Shown piece by piece: positions 36,091-44,760 of a DNA stretch of 64,000 bases; within the stretch, counting starts at the first letter, position 1, and every line of letters starts with the position of its first letter. This stretch comes from Streptomyces griseoloalbus (GTDB taxonomy: Bacteria; Actinomycetota; Actinomycetes; Streptomycetales; Streptomycetaceae). The notes beneath the pieces are model-generated. The model worked only from the letters and a program-made list of their open reading frames with translations, ran no database searches and was not told the DNA's origin. The translations under genes and the position numbers were made by a program. The stretch spans positions 116,829 to 180,828 of the forward strand of contig BMUD01000016.1 of the NCBI GenBank assembly GCA_014650015.1, given 5' to 3'.

Positions 36091-36876
36091 TCACCCCGCC
36101 TTGGGCAGCAGCCCGAGTTCGACCGCGCGCACGCCGGCCTGGAAACGGGACGACGCGTTGAGTTCCCGCATGATCTCGGCGACATGCCGCCGGTAGGTGC
36201 GCAGGGACACCTGCAGCAGGCCCGCGGCGGTGGCGTCGGTGCGTCCGGACCGCAGCTGTTCCAGGATGCGGCGGGTGAGTTCGGAGCGCAGCCGGGGGCT
36301 CAGTTCGGGGTGGTCGACCAGTCGGTGGCCGCGTGACCACACGCCGGCGTAGAGCAGTTGCAGGGTGCTGACCGCGGCGCGGTCGGTGACGACCGCGGCC
36401 CTGTCGTCCGCCGCGCTCGGCGTACCCAGCCGCAGGAACGCGGACGCCCCGTCGACCACGACCATTCCGCACAGGTCGTGCGGGAGCACCCGCACGGCGG
36501 GCAGAGCGCGCAGCCGCGTGGGCGCGATCTCGAGAGCGGCCGGACTGCACAGCACCCGTACGGTCACCCCGCTCGGCACCCCGACCAGGCAGCGCAGTAC
36601 GGCCTCCACGAAGGTGGCCGATCCGGTGAGCGCCACGTTCACCGAGCGTCTCGCTCTCAGCAGGAGCCGTTCGAGGGTCTCGGTGGTCACCTCGGCGTCC
36701 ATGTGCGTCACGCCTGACACCGTTGCCGGACGCCTGCGGTGCAGGGAGACCGTGGACTCGATCAGTGCGCGGGCCTGCAGCAGGGTCTGCTCCAGGCGAG
36801 CGGCATGGCCCTGGCCCTGGGGGACGCTTTCCTCAAGCTCGCCGACAGTCGGTAGATCGAACAAAGTGCCAGCCAC
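36091..36876 (-). CDS. LuxR-like cluster regulator (paralogue 3)
   Basis: A 261-residue regulator built like its downstream neighbour: a helical N-terminus (HAARLEQTLLQARALIESTV), a central alpha/beta region (RSVNVALTGSATFVEAVLRCL, then VTVRVLCSPAALEI) and a C-terminal helix-turn-helix (SGRTDATAAGLLQVSLRTYRRHVAEIMRELNASSRFQAG). The final residues VRAVELGLLPKAG nearly repeat those of the gene at 35230. It is transcribed away from a 700-bp AT-richer stretch that probably holds its promoter. The pair is separated by 81 bp and is likely one transcript. Confidence 0.85.
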   Translation of the reverse strand: MAGTLFDLPTVGELEESVPQGQGHAARLEQTLLQARALIESTVSLHRRRPATVSGVTHMDAEVTTETLERLLLRARRSVNVALTGSATFVEAVLRCLVGVPSGVTVRVLCSPAALEIAPTRLRALPAVRVLPHDLCGMVVVDGASAFLRLGTPSAADDRAAVVTDRAAVSTLQLLYAGVWSRGHRLVDHPELSPRLRSELTRRILEQLRSGRTDATAAGLLQVSLRTYRRHVAEIMRELNASSRFQAGVRAVELGLLPKAG

Positions 36877-37614
36877 GCGTGAGCCCCCATGTTTGTTTCC
36901 ACATTGCCTCTGCCGCGCGTTACCGGCCCTGGTTGCCCCAGCTGTGACGCCCCGGCGTCACCGCCGGCCCCCGCTCGGCGCATTATTTGAACCGGAAATC
37001 AAATCTCGTGCCGCCTGTGAACGCCTGCCTCCCTGGCAATGAATCGCACTGTGGGGATCGGCCGAAGGCATTGTGCTCACAGTGTGGCTGAAATCAGGTG
37101 TAGGTAATCACGACTGACCGCCGATATCCAGTTCCTGTGGTGGGGTCCGTGGCAGCAAGATGCACGACGGATGGCAGAAGCGGGGGTTCCTGTTCCGTTT
37201 CATGTGCTGACCGGCCGGTTACCAGCGCGTAGCGTGTCCGAGTTGGCCGCTAGTTGCCACCTTCCCCCGGTGAGCCGCCATTGCCGTCGCTGATTCCTGT
37301 GCTAGCGGGCGGGGGGTGATGGAAGATGCTGCCCAATCGGTCAATCGGAATGAATCCGGCTGTTCGTGCATTCTGGAATTGTTTGGGCGACTTTCAGAGG
37401 GGTAGACCAGTGGCGTGAGGTAAGTTCATTTCCTCGCTCGCTGGAGTTGTGGGCCGTGTAATTTGGCTTGTTTTTCGGCTGTCGCCCGGCGCCCCGATAT
37501 ATGTCCTGCGCTTTCGCGGCGATGAACGTTTTGCGACATACCGCGTTCCCGCCCCGGCGTGGAAAGGTGACCCATCTCACCCCGAAACGGGGCTCTCGCC
37601 CCGGAACGGGGCTC
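36877..37614. other. AT-richer gene-free stretch
   Basis: About 740 bp with clearly lower GC than the rest of the window, especially 36,980-37,520. No open frame with family features is present on either strand. It lies upstream of the minus-strand regulator at 36876 and probably contains its promoter; beyond that I see nothing definite. Confidence 0.5.
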
Positions 37615-37775
37615 TCATCCCGTGATCGCCACCGCGGGGCCCAGGTGCCACGGATGACGGTGGCGGAACGGGCGAGCCCTGATGCACCCGGGGGGCGCGG
37701 GCATCCGCGCCGCGCCGCATGGGAGAGGGCTCGCCCCGCCCCGATCCCCCCTGTTCCGATAACGCCAATTCGCAT
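37615..37775 (-). pseudogene. Remnant of an NADP-binding (F420-dependent) reductase gene
   Basis: On the minus strand a perfect AGGAGG (37783-37788) stands 7 bases before ATG 37775. The first residues MRIGVIGTGGIGAGRALS are the Rossmann start of the NADPH:F420 reductase/imine-reductase-like family. After about 25 residues the frame degenerates; similarity seems to continue in another frame (HLGPAVAITG, resembling the family's LGP motif) up to a stop near 37615. No complete domain can be read in any frame, so I call it a broken gene 5' end. Confidence 0.45.
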
Positions 37776-37960
37776 GATGTGTCCTCCTCGACGTCGCGCC
37801 GTCTCCGAGGAGCGGCCAGGTGTGAGGGCTGTGCCGACAGGCCCGGGAGTTCCGGGGAAGTCCTCGGGTGTGGCGGCGGAGTCGCTGGAAGCGGCGCTGT
37901 GCCGCTTCGAGGAGGGCCGCACGGTTGCGCTGGACGTCCGCACGGGGCCTGCGTCCCTGC
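37776..37960 (-). pseudogene. Remnant of a TetR-family regulator gene
   Basis: Minus-strand positions 37956-37888 read GRRPRADVQRNRAALLEAAQ followed by RRF, the classical start of a TetR helix-turn-helix domain. After a frame change the sequence continues as EDFPGTPGPVGTALTPGRSSE, which still echoes the EDIA..AGVG.GTLYRHF...E recognition region. The frame breaks and substitutions rule out a functional protein. It lies just upstream of the reductase remnant, a common TetR-reductase gene pair. Confidence 0.45.
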
Positions 37961-38637
37961 TGTCCTTCGACGCCCACGCGCCCTCCTGCTCCTCGTGCTC
38001 CCGCACCGCAGCCGGTCAACCCGGTCCTGACCGCGCACCGACTGTGTCGGTCCTGCCGAGCCGATGCCCGTCGGGCCGTCGCGGCACGATCGGATCGCCG
38101 TCATCGCGGTCGTCGCCGTCGAGGAAGAAGAACCGCTTCGGCTCGGAACGCGTGGGGGTCCGCCCGAAGGCGCGTAGGCAGCCGCTGGTCATCAGTGGGG
38201 AATGCCACCGGCGCGGCCAGGCCCGTGCCGAGGCCGAGGCGCGAGCGCCGGGAAGCCCTCGATCCTCCGCGGGCCCGGGGTGCCGGGTGCCCCAACCGGG
38301 CCCGACCCTGAGCGCCATGACGGTGCCGGAGAAGTGCGCGGAGGGGATCGAGGACCGCGCTCCGACGGCGACCCGTTGAGGCCGGCCCTCGCCGCGGCGG
38401 CCCGTTTCGTGCGGCAGCCGTTCCACCCACCGGTGCGCACCCGCGCTCCCCGCGCGGGTCCACCCCCAACCCGATGGCGTGGAACGGCTGCCGGCTCCCC
38501 CCTGGAGATGGTCTACGGAAGGCACCTGTTCCAAGTGTGAAGCTTTGGTGCAGGAGAGTTGAGCATAAGTCCGCTATCGGCCGCAATACTGCGGACGTTG
38601 AGATTCCTCTTGTGAAAGATCACTGCGGCGGTCGCCC
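37961..38637. other. Gene-free stretch containing a nested inverted repeat
   Basis: About 680 bp without a supportable gene. The plus-strand open frame through it is antisense to the TetR remnant at its left end and has no domain features. The only structured element is the inverted repeat at 38412-38493. Confidence 0.5.
38412..38493. repeat. 15-bp inverted repeat enclosing an 8-bp hairpin
   Basis: Outer arms CGGCAGCCGTTCCAC (38412-38426) and GTGGAACGGCTGCCG (38479-38493) are perfectly complementary. Inside lies a second perfect hairpin, ACCCGCGC (38439-38446) and GCGCGGGT (38452-38459), with a 5-base loop. It is about 145 bp past the end of the minus-strand SDR gene, so it could end that transcript, or be a remnant of a mobile element or a structured RNA. 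Confidence 0.75.
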
Positions 38638-39438
38638 TCAGCCGCGGCCCACGTACGGCATCGTCGTCGCCAGGACGGTCGCGAACTGCATGTTCGCCTC
38701 CAGCGGCAGCTCCGCCATGTGACGCACCGTGCGGGCCACGTCCGCGACGTCCATCACCGGCTCGGGAGCCGTCTCCCCGTTGGCCTGGAGGGCGCCGGTC
38801 CGCATGCGCTCCGTCATGTCGGTCGCCGCGTTGCCGATGTCGATCTGGCCCACCGCGATCCGGTACGGCCGCCCGTCCAGCGACAGCGACTTGGTCAGGC
38901 CCGTCAGCGCGTGCTTCGTCGCGGTGTAGGCGACCGAGAGCGGGCGCGGCGTGTGCGCGGAGATCGAGCCGTTGTTGATGATCCGGCCGCCCTGCGGGTC
39001 CTGCTCCTTCATCTGCCGGTACGCCGCCTGCGCGCACAGGAACGCCCCGTTGAGGTTCGTGTCCACCACGTGCCGCCAGGCCTCGTAGGGCAGCTCCTCC
39101 ACCGGAACCCCGCCGGGACCGAACGTCCCCGCGTTGTTGAACAGCAGGTCGACCCGGCCGAAGCGGCCGACGGCGGCCGCGAAGAGGGCGCTCACGTCCT
39201 GCGGACGTGACACGTCCGTCCGCACGGCGAGCGCCTCGCCCCCCGTCGTGTCCCCGGCCGCCCGGCCCGCGTCCGCGGCCAGCGCCGCCGTCTCCTCCAG
39301 CGTGCCGGCGCGCCGTCCCGCCAGCGCCACCGACCAGCCCGTGCGCAGCAGTTCCACGGCCACCGCGCGCCCGATGCCGGAGCCCGCCCCGGTCACCACC
39401 GCGATCTTCGTCCGTCCGTCCGTCCGCTTGGCGTTCAT
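38638..39438 (-). CDS. SDR family oxidoreductase
   Basis: A 266-residue classical [12 protein letters not shown] gives the cofactor site near residue 14, NNAGTFG follows, and the catalytic residues lie in NNGSISAH and AYTATKHAL. The region after Tyr ([15 protein letters not shown]) is typical of broad-substrate SDRs. ATG 39438 is chosen since homology begins right after it; a further in-frame ATG lies at 39468. It is on the same strand as the Gfo/Idh gene but 324 bp away, with a strong terminator in between, so it is probably transcribed separately. Substrate unknown. Confidence 0.87.
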   Translation of the reverse strand: MNAKRTDGRTKIAVVTGAGSGIGRAVAVELLRTGWSVALAGRRAGTLEETAALAADAGRAAGDTTGGEALAVRTDVSRPQDVSALFAAAVGRFGRVDLLFNNAGTFGPGGVPVEELPYEAWRHVVDTNLNGAFLCAQAAYRQMKEQDPQGGRIINNGSISAHTPRPLSVAYTATKHALTGLTKSLSLDGRPYRIAVGQIDIGNAATDMTERMRTGALQANGETAPEPVMDVADVARTVRHMAELPLEANMQFATVLATTMPYVGRG

Positions 39439-39719
39439 GGGCCCGCAGCGTAGGGGAGGGTCCGCCATGCGGACCTCATGCGACCGTCATCCGGCTGCCG
39501 TGTGCGCGTCGGCCAGGGCCGTCCCCGGCCACTCACCTTCCTCCCGCATCCACACGCCAGGGGAGGACCGGATGACACCCGAGGCCCGTCGCGGCGCGGC
39601 CATGTGACCGTCGGCCCGGGGCAGCAGGCGGCACGGGCCGACTTCCGCACGGTGCCGTACGCGACCGGGCCCGGCGCGCCGGTCACGACGGCCGCCTCCT
39701 TCGTCACGGCGGCGGGGGA

Positions 39720-39749
39720 GCCGGGGCTCGGGCCGGCCCGAGCCCCGGC
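39720..39749 (-). terminator. Perfect 30-bp palindrome after the Gfo/Idh gene
   Basis: A perfect self-complementary run from 39720 to 39749 (GCCGGGGCTCGGGCC and its complement), 14 bp beyond the stop of the minus-strand oxidoreductase. Its position suits an intrinsic terminator without a T-run. The remaining spacer 39439-39719 shows no gene. Confidence 0.7.
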
Positions 39750-39762
39750 ACCCGGCGGTCGC

Positions 39763-40764
39763 TCAGCGCACCTCGCCCGGGTAGCGGACGCCGACGCGGT
39801 CCCGGATCGCGTCGAGCGTCCGCATCACGGCCAGGGTGCGGTCGAGCGGGACGAGCGGTGACTCGCTCTCGCCCGCCCGCAGCGCCCGCATCACCTCGGA
39901 GGCCTCGTGCTTGAGGCTGTTGCGGGGCCCGTCCGCCGGGTCGGCCGTGAACTCCTCGGCGTCACGGCCGTCCCGGTGCAGCACGAACCGGTCCGGGAAG
40001 AAGAAGCCGTAGGGGATGTCGATCCGGCCCTCGGAACCGGTGACCGACGCGGAGGTCGCCGTACCGCCCACGATGGAGCAGTGCACCGAGGCGAGGGCAC
40101 CGCTGTCCCAGGAGAGCAGCGCCCCCGTCTGGAGATCGACGCGCTCCTCCGAGAGCGTCGCCCGCGCCACGACGTCCGACGGCTCCCCGAGCAGCAACTG
40201 CGTGAACGACACCGGGTACACCCCGAGGTCCAGCAGCGCGCCCCCGCCCAGCGCGGGGTCCCGCAGCCGGTGCGACGCCGCGAACGGACCCGCGAGCCCG
40301 AAGTCCGCCTGCACACTGCGCACCTCACCGATCGCGCCGTCGTCGACCAGCGCCTTCAGCCGCCGCACCATGGGATGGCAGTACATCCACATGGCCTCCA
40401 TCAGGAAGCGCCCGTTGTCCCGCGCCAGCGCGACCAGTTCGCCCGCCTCCCGCGCGTTCAGCGTGAACGGCTTCTCGCACAGCACGTTCCGCCCGGCCTC
40501 CAGCATCAGCCCGGCCGCCGCGCGGTGCGCCGTGTGCGGGGTGGCGACGTAGACGACGTCGACCTCCTCGTCCCGCGCCAGCGACTCCCAGTCGCCGTAC
40601 GCGCGCGGTATCCCGAACCGCTCGGCGAACGCCTTCGCCGGCTCCGGCGACCGCGACGCCACCGCCACGACCTCCGCGTCCGGCAGGTCCACGAGGTCCG
40701 CCGTGAACGTCGCGGCGATCCCGCCCGTCGCCAGGATTCCCCAGCGCACCTTCTGCTCTGTCAT
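39763..40764 (-). CDS. Gfo/Idh/MocA family oxidoreductase
   Basis: A 333-residue NAD(P)-dependent oxidoreductase. It begins with the Rossmann segment VRWGILATGGIAATFTADL, contains the EKPFTLNAREAGEL motif whose Lys is catalytic in the family, and has the C-terminal alpha/beta domain (GGGALLDLGVYPVSF). Members act on sugars, inositols or their derivatives. ATG 40764 has GGTGGGA upstream. A near-perfect CebR-type palindrome lies about 50 bp ahead of the start, pointing to control by a LacI-family sugar-responsive repressor. Confidence 0.92.
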   Translation of the reverse strand: MTEQKVRWGILATGGIAATFTADLVDLPDAEVVAVASRSPEPAKAFAERFGIPRAYGDWESLARDEEVDVVYVATPHTAHRAAAGLMLEAGRNVLCEKPFTLNAREAGELVALARDNGRFLMEAMWMYCHPMVRRLKALVDDGAIGEVRSVQADFGLAGPFAASHRLRDPALGGGALLDLGVYPVSFTQLLLGEPSDVVARATLSEERVDLQTGALLSWDSGALASVHCSIVGGTATSASVTGSEGRIDIPYGFFFPDRFVLHRDGRDAEEFTADPADGPRNSLKHEASEVMRALRAGESESPLVPLDRTLAVMRTLDAIRDRVGVRYPGEVR

Positions 40765-40811
40765 CCGTCCCACCCTGCTCGTGTCGTCCGTCACATCGTG
40801 AATGGATGTCG

Positions 40812-40827
40812 ATGGAAGCGCTCCCAT
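40812..40827. promoter_or_regulatory. CebR-like (LacI family) operator
   Basis: The sequence ATGGAAGCGCTCCCAT is a 16-bp palindrome with one mismatched pair. It differs from the Streptomyces CebR box TGGGAGCGCTCCCA by a single base within the 14-bp core. It sits between the divergent Gfo/Idh and MFS genes, 48 bp from the oxidoreductase start and 78 bp from the MFS start, so it could repress either or both. Confidence 0.65.
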
Positions 40828-40904
40828 GACATCGCCGTTGACGCCGAGCACTCCGTACGAGCTGAGAGCATAGGGAGCCGATGGCAGGAACAGGGAGGGG
40901 CCAC

Positions 40905-42257
40905 ATGCCCGAGGGTGGGGCGTCCATATCCGACTCGACAGCGAACCCGACAGAGAGCAGGGCACCGGGCACGACACCGAGGGCGGCCGGCGCCCCGGAC
41001 CCGACGCGGGCCGAGGCGGCGCTGCGCGCGGCTCCCGGCCGCCGTACCAGCCTGCTGGTCACACTCGTACTCGGCGGCCTGACCGCCACGCCACCGCTGG
41101 CGATGGACATGTACCTCCCCTCCCTCCCGGAGGTCACGAAGTCCCTGCACGCGCCCGCCGCCACCGTCCAGCTCACGCTCACCGCCTGCCTGGCCGGGAT
41201 GGCGCTCGGACAGCTGGTGGTCGGGCCGATGAGCGACCGCTGGGGACGCCGCCGCCCGCTGCTCATCGGCCTCGCGGTCTACGTCGTCGCGACCGCGCTG
41301 TGCGCGTTCGCGCCCACCGTCGAACTCCTCGTCGCCTTCCGGCTGGTGCAGGGCCTCGCGGGCGCGGCCGGCATCGTCATCGCGCGGGCGGTCGCCCGTG
41401 ACCTGTACGACGGCATGGCCATGGCCCGCTTCTTCTCGACCCTCATGCTGATCTCCGGGGTCGCGCCGATCGTGGCGCCGCTCATCGGAGGTCAGATCCT
41501 GCGGGTGACGGACTGGCGGGGCGTGTTCGTCGTCCTCGTCGGCGTCGGCGTGCTTCTGACGGCCGTGGTCTGGGCGAAGCTGCCGGAGACACTGGCGCCC
41601 GCCGACCGGCACCGCGGAGGCGTCGGCGAGGCTCTCGGCTCGATGCGCCTGCTGCTCGCCGACCGGTCCTTCACCGGCTACATGCTCACCGGCGGATTCG
41701 CCTTCGCGTCCCTCTTCGCCTACGTCGCGGCCTCCCCGTTCGTGATCCAGGAGATCTACGGCGCCTCCCCGCAGACGTTCAGCCTGCTGTTCGGGCTGAA
41801 CTCGATCGGGCTGGTGCTCCTGGGACAGATCAACGGCAAGGTGCTGGTCGGCCGGGTCCGCCTCGACCTGGTGCTCGGTTACGGGCTCGCCGTCGTGGTC
41901 GTCGCCGCGGGCGTGCTGCTGCTGATGTCGCTGGGCGCGTTCGGCGAGGTCGGGCTGGTGCCCGTGGCCGCCGCGCTGTTCGTCCTGATGTCCGCGATGG
42001 GCATCACCCTGCCCAACACCCAGACCCTCGCCCTGCTGCGCACCAGGCACGCCGCCGGCTCCGCGTCGGCCCTGCTCGGTACGACGTCCTTCCTCATCGG
42101 CGCGATCGCCTCCCCGCTGGTCGGGATCGCCGGGGAGGACACCGCCGTCCCGATGGCCGTCGTCCAACTGGCCGCCGGTCTGGTGGCGATGGCCTGCTTC
42201 CTGGGAATGTGCCGCCCGTGGAAGGGGCGGACGAACGCGAAGGGCGGGGGCATCTGA
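40905..42257 (+). CDS. Bcr/CflA-type MFS drug exporter
   Basis: A 450-residue major facilitator with twelve hydrophobic segments. The 14-TMS families are excluded by length; the motif GPMSDRWGRRRPLLIGL after TM2 and ARAVARDLYDG in TM4/5 match the Bcr/CflA drug-resistance transporters. The TM1 segment PPLAMDMYLPSLPEV is diagnostic for that group. ATG 40905 is preferred over 40881 because GGGAGGGG lies just before it. The hydrophilic N-terminal 45 residues are unusually long for the family. It may overlap the next gene. Confidence 0.9.
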   Translation: MPEGGASISDSTANPTESRAPGTTPRAAGAPDPTRAEAALRAAPGRRTSLLVTLVLGGLTATPPLAMDMYLPSLPEVTKSLHAPAATVQLTLTACLAGMALGQLVVGPMSDRWGRRRPLLIGLAVYVVATALCAFAPTVELLVAFRLVQGLAGAAGIVIARAVARDLYDGMAMARFFSTLMLISGVAPIVAPLIGGQILRVTDWRGVFVVLVGVGVLLTAVVWAKLPETLAPADRHRGGVGEALGSMRLLLADRSFTGYMLTGGFAFASLFAYVAASPFVIQEIYGASPQTFSLLFGLNSIGLVLLGQINGKVLVGRVRLDLVLGYGLAVVVVAAGVLLLMSLGAFGEVGLVPVAAALFVLMSAMGITLPNTQTLALLRTRHAAGSASALLGTTSFLIGAIASPLVGIAGEDTAVPMAVVQLAAGLVAMACFLGMCRPWKGRTNAKGGGI

Positions 42258-43429
42258 GCGCGCCGAGACTGCGCCACGGCACCCCGGAACGGGCCGGACT
42301 CGACGCCGGGGAACTCCGCCGTCTCGTCCGGGAGGTCCACGCCCGCACCAGTGGTGAGCGCCCCTGGGCGGCGGGCGCCGTCGTGGTCGTCGGCCGCGGC
42401 CCGGTGCTCGCCGTGCAGGAGGCGGCGGGCTGGGCCGTGCGCTACGCGGCGTACGACGAGGAGACGGACGCCCCGGTGGACCTGCCGCCGGACGAGCGTG
42501 TGCCGATGACCGTGGACACCCCGTTCGACCTGGCGTCCCTGACCAAGCTGTTCACCTCCGTCGCCGCGGTCCAGCAGATCGAGCGGGGCACGCTCGGCAT
42601 CGAGGCGCGGGTCGGGGCGTATCTGCCGGACTTCACGGCGGCGGCACGGCACGGCATCACCGTCCGGCAGTTGCTCACCCACACCTCCGGGCTGCGCCCC
42701 GAACTCCCGCTGTACGACTGCGCCGACGACGCGGAACGGCTGGCGATGCTCCGCGCGGAGCGGCCCGCCGGGGTGCCCGGCACCTACTGCTACTCCGACC
42801 TGAACATGCTGCTGCTCCAGCACGTCCTGGAACGCCTCACCGGCCGCACGCTCGACGTCCTGGTGCGCGACGGCATCACCCGGCCGCTCGGCATGACCGC
42901 GACCGGCTTCGGGCCGTGCCCGGACGCGGCGGCCACGGAGGACCAGCGGCGGCCGTGGGCCAAGGCGGACCGGGGAATGCTGCGGGGCGAGGTGCACGAC
43001 GAGAACGCCTGGGCGCTGGGCGGGGTCGCCGGTCACGCCGGCCTGTTCTCCACGGGCCGGGACCTGGCGATCTTCTGCCGCACCCTGCTGGCCGGCGGCT
43101 CGCACGGGCCCGCCCGCATCCTCGGCCCCGACTTCGTGGACCTGCTGCTCGCCCCGCCCGGCCTGGGCTTCGCCCTCGACCAGCCCTGGTTCATGGGCCA
43201 CCTGGCCGGACGCGGAGCCGCGGGCCACACCGGGTTCACGGGCACGTCCCTGGTCCTGGACCGGGCCACGGACACCTACCTGATCCTGCTGGCCAACACG
43301 GTCCACCCCCGCCGCCCCCCGGCCGCGGACAACACGCCCAGGGCGGAGGCGGCCACCCGGGTGGCGCGGGCGGTGCGGGGCATCCGGGCACCCGGACCGG
43401 GCGGTCCCGCGGACCTGAGAGAATCGTGA
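42209..43429 (+). CDS. Serine beta-lactamase-fold hydrolase (class C-like)
   Basis: A beta-lactamase/penicillin-binding-protein-like hydrolase of up to 406 residues. SxxK is in FDLASLTKLFTS, the YxN position is YSDLN, and the third motif is GHTGFTG. There is no signal peptide, so it probably acts in the cytoplasm, like the esterase EstB-type members. The start is uncertain: GTG 42209 would overlap the MFS gene by 49 bases; homology starts around residue 20, near 42266, where no usual start codon with a good ribosome site exists, though CTG 42254 follows GGGCGGGGG. Confidence 0.85.
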   Translation: MPPVEGADEREGRGHLSAPRLRHGTPERAGLDAGELRRLVREVHARTSGERPWAAGAVVVVGRGPVLAVQEAAGWAVRYAAYDEETDAPVDLPPDERVPMTVDTPFDLASLTKLFTSVAAVQQIERGTLGIEARVGAYLPDFTAAARHGITVRQLLTHTSGLRPELPLYDCADDAERLAMLRAERPAGVPGTYCYSDLNMLLLQHVLERLTGRTLDVLVRDGITRPLGMTATGFGPCPDAAATEDQRRPWAKADRGMLRGEVHDENAWALGGVAGHAGLFSTGRDLAIFCRTLLAGGSHGPARILGPDFVDLLLAPPGLGFALDQPWFMGHLAGRGAAGHTGFTGTSLVLDRATDTYLILLANTVHPRRPPAADNTPRAEAATRVARAVRGIRAPGPGGPADLRES

Positions 43430-43430
43430 C

Positions 43431-44441
43431 GTGAACGCCCCGGCCCACCTGCCCTCCGACCGCCTGCCCGCCGCCGAAGCCCTGCGCTCCGCCCTCGCCG
43501 GGCTGCTCGACGGGCTTCCGCCGCGGCAGGCCGCGCAGGCCGTCGAGCGGCTGATCGCCACCTACCGGGGCGCCACTCCCACCGAGGCCCCCATCCTGCG
43601 GGACCGGGCCGACGTGGCCGCGTACGCCGCCTACCGGATGCCCGCGACGTTCGAGGCGGTCCGCTCGGCGCTGGAGGCGTTCGCCGACGCGGTGCCCGGG
43701 TGGGCGCCCGGCGACCATGTGGACGTCGGCGGCGGCACCGGCGCGGCGGCCTGGGCGGTGAGCGCGACCTGGGACGGGGAGCGGCCCGTGACCGTCCTCG
43801 ACTGGGCCGAACCCGCACTCGCCCTCGGCCGGGAACTCGCCGCCGCGCATCCCGCCCTGAAGGACGCCCGCTGGCAGCGCTCCCGCATCGGAACGGCGCT
43901 CACGATCGAGAGCACCGATCTCGTCACCGTCTCCTACGTCCTCAACGAGCTCACCGCCCCCGACCGCGCCGCCCTCGTCGACGCGGCCGCCGCGGCCGCA
44001 CAGGCCGTCGTGATCGTGGAGCCCGGCACCCCCGACGGCTACGCCCGCGTCATCGAGGCCCGCGACCGCCTCGTCTCCGCCGGGTTCCACATCGCCGCCC
44101 CCTGCCCGCACAGCGCCGGCTGCCCCATCGTCCCCGGCACGGACTGGTGCCACTTCTCCGCGCGGGTCAGCCGTTCCTCGCTGCACCGTCAGGTCAAGGG
44201 CGGCTCCCTCGCCTACGAGGACGAGAAGTTCGGCTACGTCGCCGCCACCCGCCGCCCGGTCACCCCGGCCCCCGCCCGGGTCGTCCGCAAGCCGCAGATC
44301 CGCAAGGGCCAGGTCCTCCTCGACCTCTGCGAGACGGACCCGGCCCTGCGCCGCACCACCGTCACCAAACGCCACGGCGACCTGTACCGGGCGGCCCGGG
44401 ACACCGACTGGGGCGACGCCTGGCCGCCCGCGCACGACTGA
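43431..44441 (+). CDS. Rsm22-like SAM-dependent methyltransferase
   Basis: A 336-residue protein of the Rsm22 (mitochondrial-ribosome-type) methyltransferase family found in actinobacteria. The SAM-binding region is HVDVGGGTGAAAWAV near residue 98, with the acidic strand VTVLDWAEPAL. Family-typical cysteines occur in CPHSAGCPIVPGTDWCHF, which may bind metal. The C-terminal half contains KPQIRKGQVLLDLC and VTKRHGDLY. It begins 1 base after the hydrolase stop, so the two are coupled. Its target is probably rRNA or the ribosome. Confidence 0.88.
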   Translation: MNAPAHLPSDRLPAAEALRSALAGLLDGLPPRQAAQAVERLIATYRGATPTEAPILRDRADVAAYAAYRMPATFEAVRSALEAFADAVPGWAPGDHVDVGGGTGAAAWAVSATWDGERPVTVLDWAEPALALGRELAAAHPALKDARWQRSRIGTALTIESTDLVTVSYVLNELTAPDRAALVDAAAAAAQAVVIVEPGTPDGYARVIEARDRLVSAGFHIAAPCPHSAGCPIVPGTDWCHFSARVSRSSLHRQVKGGSLAYEDEKFGYVAATRRPVTPAPARVVRKPQIRKGQVLLDLCETDPALRRTTVTKRHGDLYRAARDTDWGDAWPPAHD

Positions 44442-44466
44442 CCGAGCCGCGCCGCCCTTCCCCTCC

Positions 44467-44661
44467 TCAGTCCCCTTCCTGCTGCTCCTGCTGCTCCTGC
44501 CGCCTCTCCTGCAGCTTGCGCAGCAGCTCCCGCTTCTGCGCCTGGGCGTCGAGGCCGCCCCCGACACGGCCGCCGCGTCCGCCCCCGCGCAGGGCCTTGC
44601 GGCCCAGGTGCTGCCGGGTGCCGCCGACGCCGAGCATGTTTCCGGCTCCGCCTCGCGTCAT
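44467..44661 (-). CDS. DUF6243 family small protein
   Basis: A 64-residue basic protein matching the Streptomyces family DUF6243: it opens with the LGVGGTRQHLGR element, has a Gly/Arg-rich middle and a C-terminal helix (AQAQKRELLRKLQERRQEQ). The second ATG (44661) is preferred because GGAGGAG lies 8 bases before it; ATG 44667 would overlap that site. Function unknown. It is divergent from a TetR gene and shares a promoter region with two palindromic sites, so the TetR protein may repress it. Confidence 0.75.
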   Translation of the reverse strand: MTRGGAGNMLGVGGTRQHLGRKALRGGGRGGRVGGGLDAQAQKRELLRKLQERRQEQQEQQEGD

Positions 44662-44681
44662 GGTCATCTCCTCCCACCTGT

Positions 44682-44740
44682 ACGAGACGTATCGTCTCGT
44701 TATCGACGCTTCCACTGTCCGGCGAGACGTACCGTCTTGT
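44682..44740. promoter_or_regulatory. Twin palindromic operators in a divergent TetR promoter
   Basis: Site 1 (44682-44700) is perfect: ACGAGACG-TAT-CGTCTCGT. Site 2 (44722-44740) is a near copy, GCGAGACGTACCGTCTTGT, centred exactly 40 bp downstream. Both lie between DUF6243 and the TetR gene. The motif GATAAA at 44747-44752 would place the transcription start close to the TetR ATG at 44761, suggesting a leaderless message. Confidence 0.8.
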
Positions 44741-44760
44741 CAACCTGATAAATTCGACCC

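Noticed and set aside
37468-38379. A 303-codon plus-strand open frame in the gene-free region
   Set aside because: It runs antisense to the TetR and reductase remnants and has no family features or ribosome site.
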